Source: Treponema sp. (GTDB taxonomy: Bacteria > Spirochaetota > Spirochaetia > Treponematales > Breznakiellaceae). From it: DNA of 50,247 bases. Within the stretch, counting starts at the first letter, position 1; every line of letters begins with the position of its first letter. Position numbers and translations under genes: made by a program. The stretch covers positions 1 through 50,247 of the forward strand of contig WQWU01000012.1 of the NCBI GenBank assembly GCA_009785215.1, in the 5' to 3' direction. Of the stretch, positions 26,272 through 34,284 are shown piece after piece. Below the pieces are notes generated by a model that was not told where the DNA came from, ran no database searches, and saw only the letters and a list, made by a program, of their open reading frames with translations.

Positions 26272-27075
26272 ATGAGTGTTAAAAGAATTATTCCCTGTCT
26301 TGATGTTGACGACGGCAAAGTCGTTAAAGGTATTAAATTTGAGGGCATAAAAGAAGTTGGTGATCCTGTAGAACTTGCAAAAAAGTACTGTGCAGACGGC
26401 GCGGACGAACTTGCATTTTTAGACATAGGCGCTTCTGTAAAGAGCCGCGCGACATTAATAGAAGTTGTTAAAAAAACAGCAAAAGAAGTTTCTGTTCCGT
26501 TTTGCGTTGGCGGCGGAATCCGCTCTGTAGAAGACGCAAGTGCCGTTATAGAAGCAGGCGTTTCTAAAGTTTCTGTTTGCTCTTCCGCGCTTGTTAGACC
26601 GCAGCTGTTACGCGAACTGGCAGACGCCTTTGGAAGCAAAAGTGTTATGCTTGCGATAGACGCAAAAAAAGTTGCAGATATAGACGGTTCTCTAGGTTCT
26701 AACGAACCGTGCGGTTCGTTAGAACCGCGCTGGAATGCATTTTCCAAAGGCGGTAAGGAAGACTCAGGAGTTGATGCAATCGAATGGGCTGTACGCGCAG
26801 TTGAGCTTGGCGCCGGAGAAATAATGGTTAACTCGATTGACGCAGACGGAACTTGCGAAGGTTATGACATTGAACTGACGCGAAGAATCGCAAGCGCGGT
26901 TTCAGTGCCTGTTATCGCCTCGGGCGGAGCCGGAACACTTGAACAAATAGCAGAAGTTTTATTAAACACTAATGCAGATGCAGCTCTTGTAGCTTCGCTT
27001 TTGCATTTCGAAAAAACTACAGTTACAGAGATAAAGAAATATTTAGAAAATAAAGGTATAAATGTAAGGCGGTAG
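26272..27075 (+). CDS. hisF: Imidazole glycerol phosphate synthase, cyclase subunit HisF
   Basis: A 267-residue TIM barrel that closes the imidazole ring using ammonia from HisH. Catalytic Asp in CLDVDDGKVVKG and the second Asp in NSIDADGT are present; VGGGIRSVEDA and ASGGAG are the phosphate loops. Between LAIDAKKVADIDGS and RWNAFSKGG there is an extra segment of about a dozen residues (LGSNEPCGSLEP) coded by a perfect DNA palindrome; ordinary HisF passes directly through this loop. The barrel is otherwise complete, so the enzyme is probably active. AGGAGA precedes the ATG. No hisH gene is in the window. Confidence 0.93.
   Translation: MSVKRIIPCLDVDDGKVVKGIKFEGIKEVGDPVELAKKYCADGADELAFLDIGASVKSRATLIEVVKKTAKEVSVPFCVGGGIRSVEDASAVIEAGVSKVSVCSSALVRPQLLRELADAFGSKSVMLAIDAKKVADIDGSLGSNEPCGSLEPRWNAFSKGGKEDSGVDAIEWAVRAVELGAGEIMVNSIDADGTCEGYDIELTRRIASAVSVPVIASGGAGTLEQIAEVLLNTNADAALVASLLHFEKTTVTEIKKYLENKGINVRR
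26695..26726. repeat. Perfect palindrome inserted in hisF
   Basis: GGTTCTAACGAACCG, a 2-nt TG loop, then its exact complement: 15-bp arms without mismatch. It lies in frame inside hisF in a surface loop region and codes GSNEPCGSLEP. A partial extra GGTTCTCTA precedes it. It resembles a protein-coding palindromic element in the style of Rickettsia RPEs. Confidence 0.85.
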
Positions 27076-27078
27076 ATT

Positions 27079-29736
27079 ATGAAAAACTTTTACATATTTA
27101 GTTTTTTATTAATTGTACTTTTATTGTTTCCTGGCTGTAAAAATAAAAACGAACCAGTTAGTGATGAATCTGAAATTAATCCGGATTACAATATTGAAAT
27201 TTCGTTTAATGTAAGAAAACTGGATCCGCGAGGCTTTAATCCGCTTTTTACTGCTGACGCTCACAGAAAATATTTAAATGATCCGTTAAAATTTTATGAT
27301 TTGCCGGACGGCGGAGTTCCTGAAGGTCCTAATGCTGTAGTTGGAAGCGATGTTTGTGTTTTTTATCCGGTAGATAATATAACTTCTGATACAGATCTTT
27401 CAAAGCTGCCGGCTGGCGAAAGAATTCCTTTTACTACGATTATACAATTGGGAGAAAGATTAGAAAACAATAAACCTGAATGGAACAACATGTTTTTCTT
27501 TCAGGATAACTATAATTACTTTTACAAAACAGTGTGGCAGGGAAGAAATGGAGTTGTTTTTGGAGCTGATCTTTACGGCATTGGAATGTCTAATGAAATA
27601 AACAGGATTAATTCATTATTGTATAAATACGACGGCAGTTTTGAAAACTTTTTTCCAATAGCCGGTTATGAATTGTTAAATCAGGATATCTATGATGAAC
27701 TAGAATCGATTGGTATAGCTTTTCAGGAAGTTAAAACAAATGAATATAGATTGAATTTGGATAATCCGGATGACATGATAAGTCTTTACAGCAGTTTAAT
27801 AAATAAACCTACATTATCAATATTTGTTACTACAGATTTAGCAGCTCATGCGAGTCATTTAGTGTTTAGCCGGCTTATTCAGTATCTGGAAGAAGAATAT
27901 TTTTTCCCTCAAATGATCAAACTAACAGATGAATATGTAAAAGCTATAGAGCAAAAAAAAGGACAAATACCGGATAATATTTACAACACAAGTTTGTTTT
28001 ATTTTCAGACTGCGCAGGCTTTATTGGCTTTGGCTCCGGATAAAGAAGAAGACAGGTATTATTACGGCAGAGGGGAAAATGATTACCGTGTAATGGGTAT
28101 GAAATATATTGATGTCGATGCCGCGAAGGTTTTAGCAAATTATCCGCGTCAGGTAGTTTCAGAAATAGAAAAAATGAATGTTGGAGCCGGTTTCAGCCGA
28201 TCATCGATTTTTAATTTTGAAGAAGATTTTTCTCAGTATAAACCAAGAGGGCATTATACAAAAAACGGAGTTCTTGGCGCTTACTTTCGCGCTCTTATGT
28301 GGTACGGAAGAATCAATTTTAATCTTGGCGATGAAGGCAATACAAGAGACCTTGCAATGCTGCTGGCTCCAACAGCGTTATTTATTACAGATTTAACAGA
28401 AAATTCTCCCGAAATAAAAAATTTATGGAAATCACTTTTTGATCCTATAACAGAATTAATTGGCATATCAGATGATATAAGTTTTTATGAATTGGCTCCG
28501 CTTTGGAATCAAGTAAAAGGCGCAGGATTTAATTCGTGGTACAGCGAACCCGGCAGGCTTCAGAGATTTATAACAAGAGATTTTAGGCAATTACGAACGC
28601 CATCTATCTCCAGTTCATCATTATTTATTGGTCCTTATGCAGGCGGTGAAGATCCTTCGGAACGCCGCCCTCCTGTTGGATGGCGTTTGTTCGGACAGCG
28701 TTATACATTAGACAGCGAAATACATCATCATTTTTCTCCGCCCAGATTTCTTCCGCCTTCTGACGATCTTCCTGTCCGCGATATGGTTCGCGGATTGGAT
28801 GTTATGAAAGTTTTAGGTTCAAGAACTGCAGACTGGCTTTTAAGCGTAAGTGATTATCCATTGTATCCCGGTTTGCAGGAAAGGATGAATTATTTACAGC
28901 GCGATCTTGGAAATCTAAATAATGATTATTGGTTTTCTACTTATTATACAAATGTTTTATATAACATAAAAGCTCTTGCGCTTTTTGAAAATGGAACAGG
29001 TTTTTATTTTACAGAAAAACCCGGCTGGAATCTAAAAGCGATGAATGCAGCTCATGGAACATGGGCAGAGCTTCGTCACGCTACACTGCTTTATGTTAAT
29101 CAGTCTTATGGTGAAAGCGGGGGAGGGGAACCAATGCAGCCAACATTCAGAACACGTCCGCTTCCGGAACCGGTGCATTATATAGAACCGAATATTCCGT
29201 TCTGGGATTCTTCTGCTGCTTCATATAAAAAAATATATGAAATACTGGAAAGATATGATTATCTTGATCAAAGAACAGCTCAGTCTTTGGAACGCCTGCA
29301 ATATGTATTTTCCAAAGCTGCGCGGATATCCAGGCTTCAGGCAGAAGACAAAGAAGTTTCCAGAGAGGACATTAAATGGATCAGCCAGATTGCAAGAGAG
29401 TTTACATTTTTAGTTATGAGACATGTAAGAGGAAATGTAACAGATGTAAATGAACTTAGAATGGCTCTGGTTGTAGATGTATATACCAATGCAGAAGCAG
29501 GAATGGTATTGGAAACAGCAGTTGGAATACCGTATCGTATTTATGTTCCGTTAAATGACGGGCAGGGCGGCAAGCGAATTGCAATGGGTTATAGTTTTAG
29601 TTATTACGAGTTTAATCAGCCAATGTCAAAAAGACTTAATAACGATGAATGGAAAGCGATGGTCTATGACGAAGAGTTTGATATGAGTGAGTATCTTCCT
29701 TTCTGGATGCAGGGAAGAGTTTTAAATGCAAGGTAA
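27079..29736 (+). CDS. DUF3160-type lipoprotein
   Basis: An 885-residue exported lipoprotein. The signal peptide ends LLLFPGC, with Cys as lipidation site. The mature part is mostly helical and aromatic and fits what I know as DUF3160 (long, with RLFGQRYTLDSEI, LRHATLLYVNQSYG and AVGIPYRIYVPL segments). Biochemical function is unknown. The ATG lies 3 bp after the hisF stop, so it is in the hisG-hisB-hisF transcript. Its 3' end overlaps the next gene by 11 bp. Nothing links the sequence itself to histidine metabolism. Confidence 0.72.
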   Translation: MKNFYIFSFLLIVLLLFPGCKNKNEPVSDESEINPDYNIEISFNVRKLDPRGFNPLFTADAHRKYLNDPLKFYDLPDGGVPEGPNAVVGSDVCVFYPVDNITSDTDLSKLPAGERIPFTTIIQLGERLENNKPEWNNMFFFQDNYNYFYKTVWQGRNGVVFGADLYGIGMSNEINRINSLLYKYDGSFENFFPIAGYELLNQDIYDELESIGIAFQEVKTNEYRLNLDNPDDMISLYSSLINKPTLSIFVTTDLAAHASHLVFSRLIQYLEEEYFFPQMIKLTDEYVKAIEQKKGQIPDNIYNTSLFYFQTAQALLALAPDKEEDRYYYGRGENDYRVMGMKYIDVDAAKVLANYPRQVVSEIEKMNVGAGFSRSSIFNFEEDFSQYKPRGHYTKNGVLGAYFRALMWYGRINFNLGDEGNTRDLAMLLAPTALFITDLTENSPEIKNLWKSLFDPITELIGISDDISFYELAPLWNQVKGAGFNSWYSEPGRLQRFITRDFRQLRTPSISSSSLFIGPYAGGEDPSERRPPVGWRLFGQRYTLDSEIHHHFSPPRFLPPSDDLPVRDMVRGLDVMKVLGSRTADWLLSVSDYPLYPGLQERMNYLQRDLGNLNNDYWFSTYYTNVLYNIKALALFENGTGFYFTEKPGWNLKAMNAAHGTWAELRHATLLYVNQSYGESGGGEPMQPTFRTRPLPEPVHYIEPNIPFWDSSAASYKKIYEILERYDYLDQRTAQSLERLQYVFSKAARISRLQAEDKEVSREDIKWISQIAREFTFLVMRHVRGNVTDVNELRMALVVDVYTNAEAGMVLETAVGIPYRIYVPLNDGQGGKRIAMGYSFSYYEFNQPMSKRLNNDEWKAMVYDEEFDMSEYLPFWMQGRVLNAR

Positions 29737-30583
29737 AATTCATTTTTTAATTGTTTTAGTTTTAATTATTTCCTGCAATAAAAGCGAAGATGTTCCGGTA
29801 TATGAAACATGGAACTCTTTAAATGAAATGGAATACTGGTTTCCTGTAAGACCTGTGCCGGAAGAAAAACCTTCGTTGGGTTCTTTTCCGTGGGCAGGGA
29901 TAACAAGCCATCATATTTTAGCTCACGAGTATTTAGATGCCTACTTTTTTTATCTTTCGCAGATGAGGGAGATTAAGACATTCTACATTTTAAGTCCTGA
30001 TCATTTTAGTCTTTCTTTACAACCCTATTCGTTAACCAACGGCAGCTGGAACAGCGGTATTGGTCTTGTAGAATCCGATGTTAATAAGGTGCGTTCTCTT
30101 GCGAAAGCGCTAGAAGTTCCGCTGGATACAGATGTGTTTTTGTATGAACACGGAATTTCCGCTCTTATGCCGTATATAAAAAATTATTTTCCTAGTGCAA
30201 AAGTTGTTACAATTATTCATGGCAGAGTTCCAGAAGTAAACACACTTATAAGCGGAAAACTAACAGATGCTTTGGAACTAGAGTTTAACGAAGCCGGAAA
30301 ACAGGAAAACTTTTTATTAATCTCTGCAGATTTCTCGCATGGCGAAAACAGGGAAATAACAAATAACTTTGATATTGATTCGCGCCGCTATTTAGAAGAC
30401 ACGGTTAATGTATCATGGAATTTTGTCTGCTGCGATAACCGCGCAGGTATTTATATTCTAAACCGCCTTGGAAAAAAGAATTTAAAATCCAGCATTTTAT
30501 ATCACACAAATTCCTGGGAAATTTCTGGTCAGCAGGAAGATGATATTACTAGTTACTTTTTTGTTTTTTTCGGGGATGAGTAG
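29726..30583 (+). CDS. MEMO-family (AmmeMemoRadiSam system protein B) lipoprotein
   Basis: A 285-residue protein with the MEMO fold. TSHHILAHEY, ILSPDHF, YEHGISALMPYI and LLISADFSHG give the His/Asp metal-site residues shared with MEMO1 and extradiol-dioxygenase-like proteins. Unlike typical MEMO proteins it starts with a lipoprotein signal peptide (IISC lipobox, Cys about residue 16), so it would be extracytoplasmic. The start ATG overlaps the DUF3160 gene by 11 bp, implying coupled translation and joint function. The usual AMMECR1 and radical-SAM partners are absent here. It converges on the ABC transporter genes. Confidence 0.8.
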   Translation: MQGKIHFLIVLVLIISCNKSEDVPVYETWNSLNEMEYWFPVRPVPEEKPSLGSFPWAGITSHHILAHEYLDAYFFYLSQMREIKTFYILSPDHFSLSLQPYSLTNGSWNSGIGLVESDVNKVRSLAKALEVPLDTDVFLYEHGISALMPYIKNYFPSAKVVTIIHGRVPEVNTLISGKLTDALELEFNEAGKQENFLLISADFSHGENREITNNFDIDSRRYLEDTVNVSWNFVCCDNRAGIYILNRLGKKNLKSSILYHTNSWEISGQQEDDITSYFFVFFGDE

Positions 30584-30587
30584 ATAA

Positions 30588-31412
30588 TTACCCTTGCGAA
30601 TACCTTTCCAAAAACCGTTTCAACCTATCGCTGGAAGGATTATCAAGCAGTTCTGGTTTTCCGTATTCTACAATGAGACCTTCATCGATAAATAAAATTG
30701 TGTCTGCAACTTGACGAGCAAAATGCATTTCGTGCGTTACAATAATCATGGTTGTATTTTGTGCCAGAGGGGAACCTTCGCCGCGTTGCGGCTCGGTGGC
30801 GGGTTCTGCAAGATTACGGATTACTTTTAATACTTCACCTGTTAGTTCTGGATCAAGAGCAGAAGTTGGCTCATCAAAACATAGAATGTCAGGTTTTAAT
30901 GCCAGAGCTCTTGCAATTGCAACACGCTGCTGCTGTCCCCCGGATAACTGATGCGGATAAAAATCTTTTTTACTAGTTAGGCCAATTTTATCCAATAATT
31001 GCATACCATCGTTATGGATTTCTTCTATAATGCTTTTTTTATTTTTTTTGTAATCAGGTAATTTTTTTGCGGCAAGTTCCCGTGCAAGTACAACATTTTT
31101 AAATGCCGTGTACTGCGGAAATAAATTAAACGATTGAAACACAAGTCCAAAATGCAATCGCTTTTGGCGAAGTGTGGATTTATCAGTTTTTTTATGATCA
31201 TCAGAATCAAATAATGTTTCGCCTCGTACAACAATGCGTCCGCAATCAGGTTTTTCCAAAAAATTTAAACAGCGTAAGAGAGTAGTTTTTCCGCTGCCGC
31301 TTGATCCAATAACAGCAAGCACTTCACCTTCGTTTAATGAAAAAGTAATGTCGTTTAGGACTTCGGCAGTGCCGAAACGTTTTGCAATTTTTTCAACTTC
31401 CAAAATAGCCAT
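30588..31412 (-). CDS. Polar amino-acid ABC transporter, ATP-binding protein
   Basis: A 274-residue ATPase of the GlnQ/HisP/ArtP family. Walker A GSSGSGKT, Q-loop LVFQSFNLFP, signature LSGGQQQRVAIARAL, Walker B ILCFDEPTSALDPE and switch VTHEM are all in order. Between the D-loop helix (IRNLAE) and TTMIIVTHEM lies an extra 14-16 residues (PATEPQRGEGSPLAQN) not present in usual relatives, encoded by imperfect inverted-repeat DNA. The insertion is between Walker B and the H-loop but seems to spare both. The gene is last of a minus-strand operon with permease and binding protein. The substrate is probably a polar amino acid; histidine is a contextual guess. Confidence 0.92.
   Translation of the reverse strand: MAILEVEKIAKRFGTAEVLNDITFSLNEGEVLAVIGSSGSGKTTLLRCLNFLEKPDCGRIVVRGETLFDSDDHKKTDKSTLRQKRLHFGLVFQSFNLFPQYTAFKNVVLARELAAKKLPDYKKNKKSIIEEIHNDGMQLLDKIGLTSKKDFYPHQLSGGQQQRVAIARALALKPDILCFDEPTSALDPELTGEVLKVIRNLAEPATEPQRGEGSPLAQNTTMIIVTHEMHFARQVADTILFIDEGLIVEYGKPELLDNPSSDRLKRFLERYSQG
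30772..30806. repeat. Imperfect palindromic insertion in the ABC ATPase gene
   Basis: Outer arms GAACC/GGTTC and an inner GCCGC-GTT-GCGGC hairpin enclose asymmetric bases. On the coding strand it reads EPATEPQRGEGS in frame. It is GC-rich against AT-rich surroundings. Confidence 0.55.
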
Positions 31413-31414
31413 TT

Positions 31415-32059
31415 TTACGCCTTAAAATAACTTAATCGTTTTTCTATATATCCAAACATTATTGTCAGGATACCTACAAATATCAAATAAAATACACCAG
31501 TATAAAATAACGGCCAAATGAAACCTCTGGCTGCCATAAACTCCGCTTCTCTGATAATTTCTACAACCATAACAACTCTTGCAAGCGCAGTATCTTTAAC
31601 AAGTGTTATAACTTCGTTGGCTGTTGGCGGGATAATACGTTTTATTACCTGTAAAAAAATTACACGAAAGAAAATTTGCAATTTTGTCAAACCCAATACT
31701 TGCCCTGCTTCGTACTGGCTGTGCGAAATACTTTCGATTCCGCCTCGGTATATTTCGCTGAAGTAACAAGCGTAGTTTATAGAGAAGGCAATTATTGCAG
31801 CATTAAATCGGGTTGATATAGGTGTGCCAAAAAGCAGTCCCGGTACATAAAAAATAACCAGGACTTGCAGCATCAATGGTGTGCCTCGGACGATCCATAC
31901 AATGAATTTAACAAACACACGTAATGGGGTAAATTTAGACATGGAGCCAAACGAAATTAACAATCCTAATGGAAGCGAAAATAGCAATGTCATCGCAAAC
32001 AAAAGAAGTGTGGTTTGAAACCCACCCCATAAAACATGTGTTACATTCCAAAAACTCAA
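31415..32059 (-). CDS. Polar amino-acid ABC transporter, permease
   Basis: A 214-residue inner-membrane permease of the HisMQ/GlnP type with about five membrane helices. The EAA-like cytoplasmic loop (EAGQVLGLTKLQIFFRVIFLQ, in part) contacts the ATPase. The start is taken as TTG at 32059, with AGGA about 8 nt upstream; the ATG nearby is out of frame and stops at once. A single permease gene implies a homodimer. It is 2 bp from the ATPase gene and 24 bp after the binding protein gene. Confidence 0.88.
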   Translation of the reverse strand: MSFWNVTHVLWGGFQTTLLLFAMTLLFSLPLGLLISFGSMSKFTPLRVFVKFIVWIVRGTPLMLQVLVIFYVPGLLFGTPISTRFNAAIIAFSINYACYFSEIYRGGIESISHSQYEAGQVLGLTKLQIFFRVIFLQVIKRIIPPTANEVITLVKDTALARVVMVVEIIREAEFMAARGFIWPLFYTGVFYLIFVGILTIMFGYIEKRLSYFKA

Positions 32060-32083
32060 ATGTTCATCCTATGACCAAAAAAA

Positions 32084-32881
32084 TTATTGGCCGAAAGTTG
32101 TGTCTATTACAAGTCTTTCATTAAGACCGTATTTAAGAGCTATCTCCATAAGTTTGCCTTCTTGATACAGTTCAAGCATTGCCTGATTAACTCTGTCTCT
32201 TAGCGGGTCTCCGCTTCTGAAACCGATAGCAAAAACTTCATTACCTAAATCGATGTCTGCAATTACAAGATCAGTATAATCGCCCGAGCCTGTTATTTGC
32301 TGTGCCAGAATTAAATCGATAATAGCTCCGTCAGAAGCGCCTGCTTTAACTTCCATGAATGTATTGATTTGAGCAGGTGCGCCGATGATCTGACCGTTTT
32401 CTCCGGCAAGATTTCTAGCTTTGGTTTCGCCTGCGGATCCAGCTTCTACTGCAAGTGTTTTACCAGCCAAAGCTGCTGCAGATGTAAATTCAGAAGCTCT
32501 TTCGGCTCTTACAACAACACACTGAGTATTAAGCATATAACTGTAAGTCATATCGCATAAATTGATTCTTGGCGTGCCGTCAGGTTCATTTGCAGTAGCG
32601 GTAAATCCGTTCCAAATTGCATCGATCGATCTAGAATCAAGTTCGATAAATTTATTGGACCATTCAATTAATTGAAATTCCACTTTCATACCCAGTTTTT
32701 TACCTACAAGTAAGGCGAATTCTGTGTCAAATCCTGTCCAATTTCCTCTTGCATCCCTAAAGTTCATTGGTTCGTATTCTGTTACTCCGCATATGAGTGT
32801 GCCTTCATTTCTGCTGCATGATGTAAATATAACCATGCCAAGCAAAAAAATGACCAGAACAGCAATTGTAAACTTTTTCAT
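32084..32881 (-). CDS. Polar amino-acid ABC transporter, substrate-binding lipoprotein
   Basis: A 265-residue SBP family 3 protein. The lipoprotein signal peptide ends VIFTSC. The mature protein begins with the ligand-binding strand LICGVTEYEPMNF and contains GFDTEFALLVGKKLGM and WNGFTATANE, which fit the two-lobed fold. AAGGAGAG precedes the ATG. It is divergent from hisA-hisI-hisE with a 46-bp spacer, so expression of transporter and histidine genes may be linked. Ligand identity cannot be read directly. Confidence 0.9.
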   Translation of the reverse strand: MKKFTIAVLVIFLLGMVIFTSCSRNEGTLICGVTEYEPMNFRDARGNWTGFDTEFALLVGKKLGMKVEFQLIEWSNKFIELDSRSIDAIWNGFTATANEPDGTPRINLCDMTYSYMLNTQCVVVRAERASEFTSAAALAGKTLAVEAGSAGETKARNLAGENGQIIGAPAQINTFMEVKAGASDGAIIDLILAQQITGSGDYTDLVIADIDLGNEVFAIGFRSGDPLRDRVNQAMLELYQEGKLMEIALKYGLNERLVIDTTFGQ

Positions 32882-32893
32882 TAAGTTCTCTCC

Positions 32894-32922
32894 TTTTCAG
32901 TTTTAATAAAATTCATTATAAT
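32894..32922 (+). promoter_or_regulatory. Promoter of hisA-hisI-hisE (leaderless geometry)
   Basis: TTTTCA, exactly 17 bp, TATAAT, then 5 nt to ATG. There is no Shine-Dalgarno. The divergent binding-protein gene starts 13 bp from the -35 box. Confidence 0.55.
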
Positions 32923-32927
32923 GAACT

Positions 32928-34271
32928 ATGGTAATAGCTTCAATAGACATTCAAAACGGCAAAGTCGTTCAATTAAAACAAGGCGATGAACTTGTTCTTC
33001 AGCGTGATAATGCAGAAGAATTGGCAGAGGAATTTGATCGATACGGCGAAATCGCTGTAATAGACCTTGATGCCGCAATGGGCAAGGGCAGTAACCTTGA
33101 AATGATAAAACCTCTTTTACGAAAGGCCGAGTGCAGAGTAGGCGGCGGAATAAGAACGCCTGCACAGGCAAAAGAACTTATTAGCCTTGGAGCCAGAAAA
33201 ATTATTGTTGGATCGAGTGTTTTCCGTGTCGATGGCGCTGCTGGCAGCACATTTGGTATAAACATTCCGTTTCTGGAAGAAATGTCAAAAAAAATCGGAC
33301 GCGAAAGATTGATAGTTGCAGTTGACGCCCGCACTAGCGAATCCGGTTTGTGCGAAATAGTCGTAGACGGCTGGAAGACACCAACAGGACTCGATTTAAT
33401 TCAAGCTGCAAAAGCGGTTGAACCGTATGTTGGAGAACTTCTTTTTACAAATGTTGATCGTGAAGGCACAATGACAGGTGCAGATTTAGCTCCTGCGCAA
33501 AAATTGCGGGAAGTTGTGTCATGTTTAATTACTGTTGCGGGAGGAGTTTCTACGCTGAACGATGTCGAAGAAATTGCCGCACTTGGCTGCGATGTACAGC
33601 TTGGAATGGCTTTGTATCAGGGAAAGATAAATCTGGCCGATGCATTTATCGCTTCTTTAAATTGGAAAAAAGGTCAGCCGTCTGAATTAAATGCTTCGAT
33701 TCCTGATACTCCTATTTTTATTGCACATCGATATCTTTTACCAGTCATTGTCCAGACTTTGGACGGACAGGTGATGATGACAGGTTTTGCCGACAAGGAA
33801 GCGTTAGGTGAAACATTTAAACGCGGTAATGTTTGTTTTCACAGCCGTACAAGAAATAAGCTTTGGATGAAAGGCGAAAACTCTGGTAATGTTTTAAAAC
33901 TTAAACGGTTAAGAGCCGATTGCGACAGAGACGCAATTCTTGCTATCGCAGAACCTGCAGGCCCTGTGTGTCATACAGGAGCTTGGTCTTGTTTTGGAAC
34001 AAACAGAAAATATTCATGGGAATTATTGCAGGATATTATTAAGGAACGTTTTAGAGACCCAAAACCCGGATCTTATACCGCAACATTAGATGATGAGCTT
34101 GTACGGGAAAAAATAATGGAAGAAGCGCAGGAATTATGTGATGCAAAAGACCCAAGCGAAGTTATTTGGGAAGCTGCGGATTTGCTTTACTTTGCGACAG
34201 TGCTAATGACTCGTGCAGGAGTAACTGTGCAGGAAGTTTTTGATGAACTTGATCGGCGGAATAAAAAATAA
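32928..34271 (+). CDS. hisAIE: Trifunctional HisA-HisI-HisE fusion
   Basis: A 447-residue fusion of three histidine enzymes. Residues 1 to about 250 are the HisA TIM barrel, a ProFAR isomerase (ASIDIQNGKVVQL; VGGGIRTPAQA; FTNVDREGTM). Residues about 265-360 are HisI, PR-AMP cyclohydrolase (FHSRTRNKLWMKGENSGN; LRADCDRDAI; GPVCHTGAWSCF, the zinc cysteines). Residues about 363-447 are HisE, PR-ATP pyrophosphohydrolase (EKIMEEAQELCDA; WEAADLLYF). HisIE fusions are common, but attachment to HisA is not. All catalytic motifs look intact, so one polypeptide would do steps 2, 3 and 4. hisC starts 13 bp downstream. Confidence 0.92.
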   Translation: MVIASIDIQNGKVVQLKQGDELVLQRDNAEELAEEFDRYGEIAVIDLDAAMGKGSNLEMIKPLLRKAECRVGGGIRTPAQAKELISLGARKIIVGSSVFRVDGAAGSTFGINIPFLEEMSKKIGRERLIVAVDARTSESGLCEIVVDGWKTPTGLDLIQAAKAVEPYVGELLFTNVDREGTMTGADLAPAQKLREVVSCLITVAGGVSTLNDVEEIAALGCDVQLGMALYQGKINLADAFIASLNWKKGQPSELNASIPDTPIFIAHRYLLPVIVQTLDGQVMMTGFADKEALGETFKRGNVCFHSRTRNKLWMKGENSGNVLKLKRLRADCDRDAILAIAEPAGPVCHTGAWSCFGTNRKYSWELLQDIIKERFRDPKPGSYTATLDDELVREKIMEEAQELCDAKDPSEVIWEAADLLYFATVLMTRAGVTVQEVFDELDRRNKK

Positions 34272-34284
34272 TGAGGAATTAGTA

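Noticed and set aside
26199-26747. 182-codon open frame on the minus strand across the hisB end and hisF start
   Set aside because: It is antisense to two clear enzymes, has no ribosome site, and owes part of its openness to the hisF palindrome, which reads similarly on both strands.
26272-27075. HisF as a HisH-HisF fusion, explaining the missing hisH
   Set aside because: The 267 residues cover only the cyclase barrel and the small palindrome insert; no glutamine amidotransferase motif is present.
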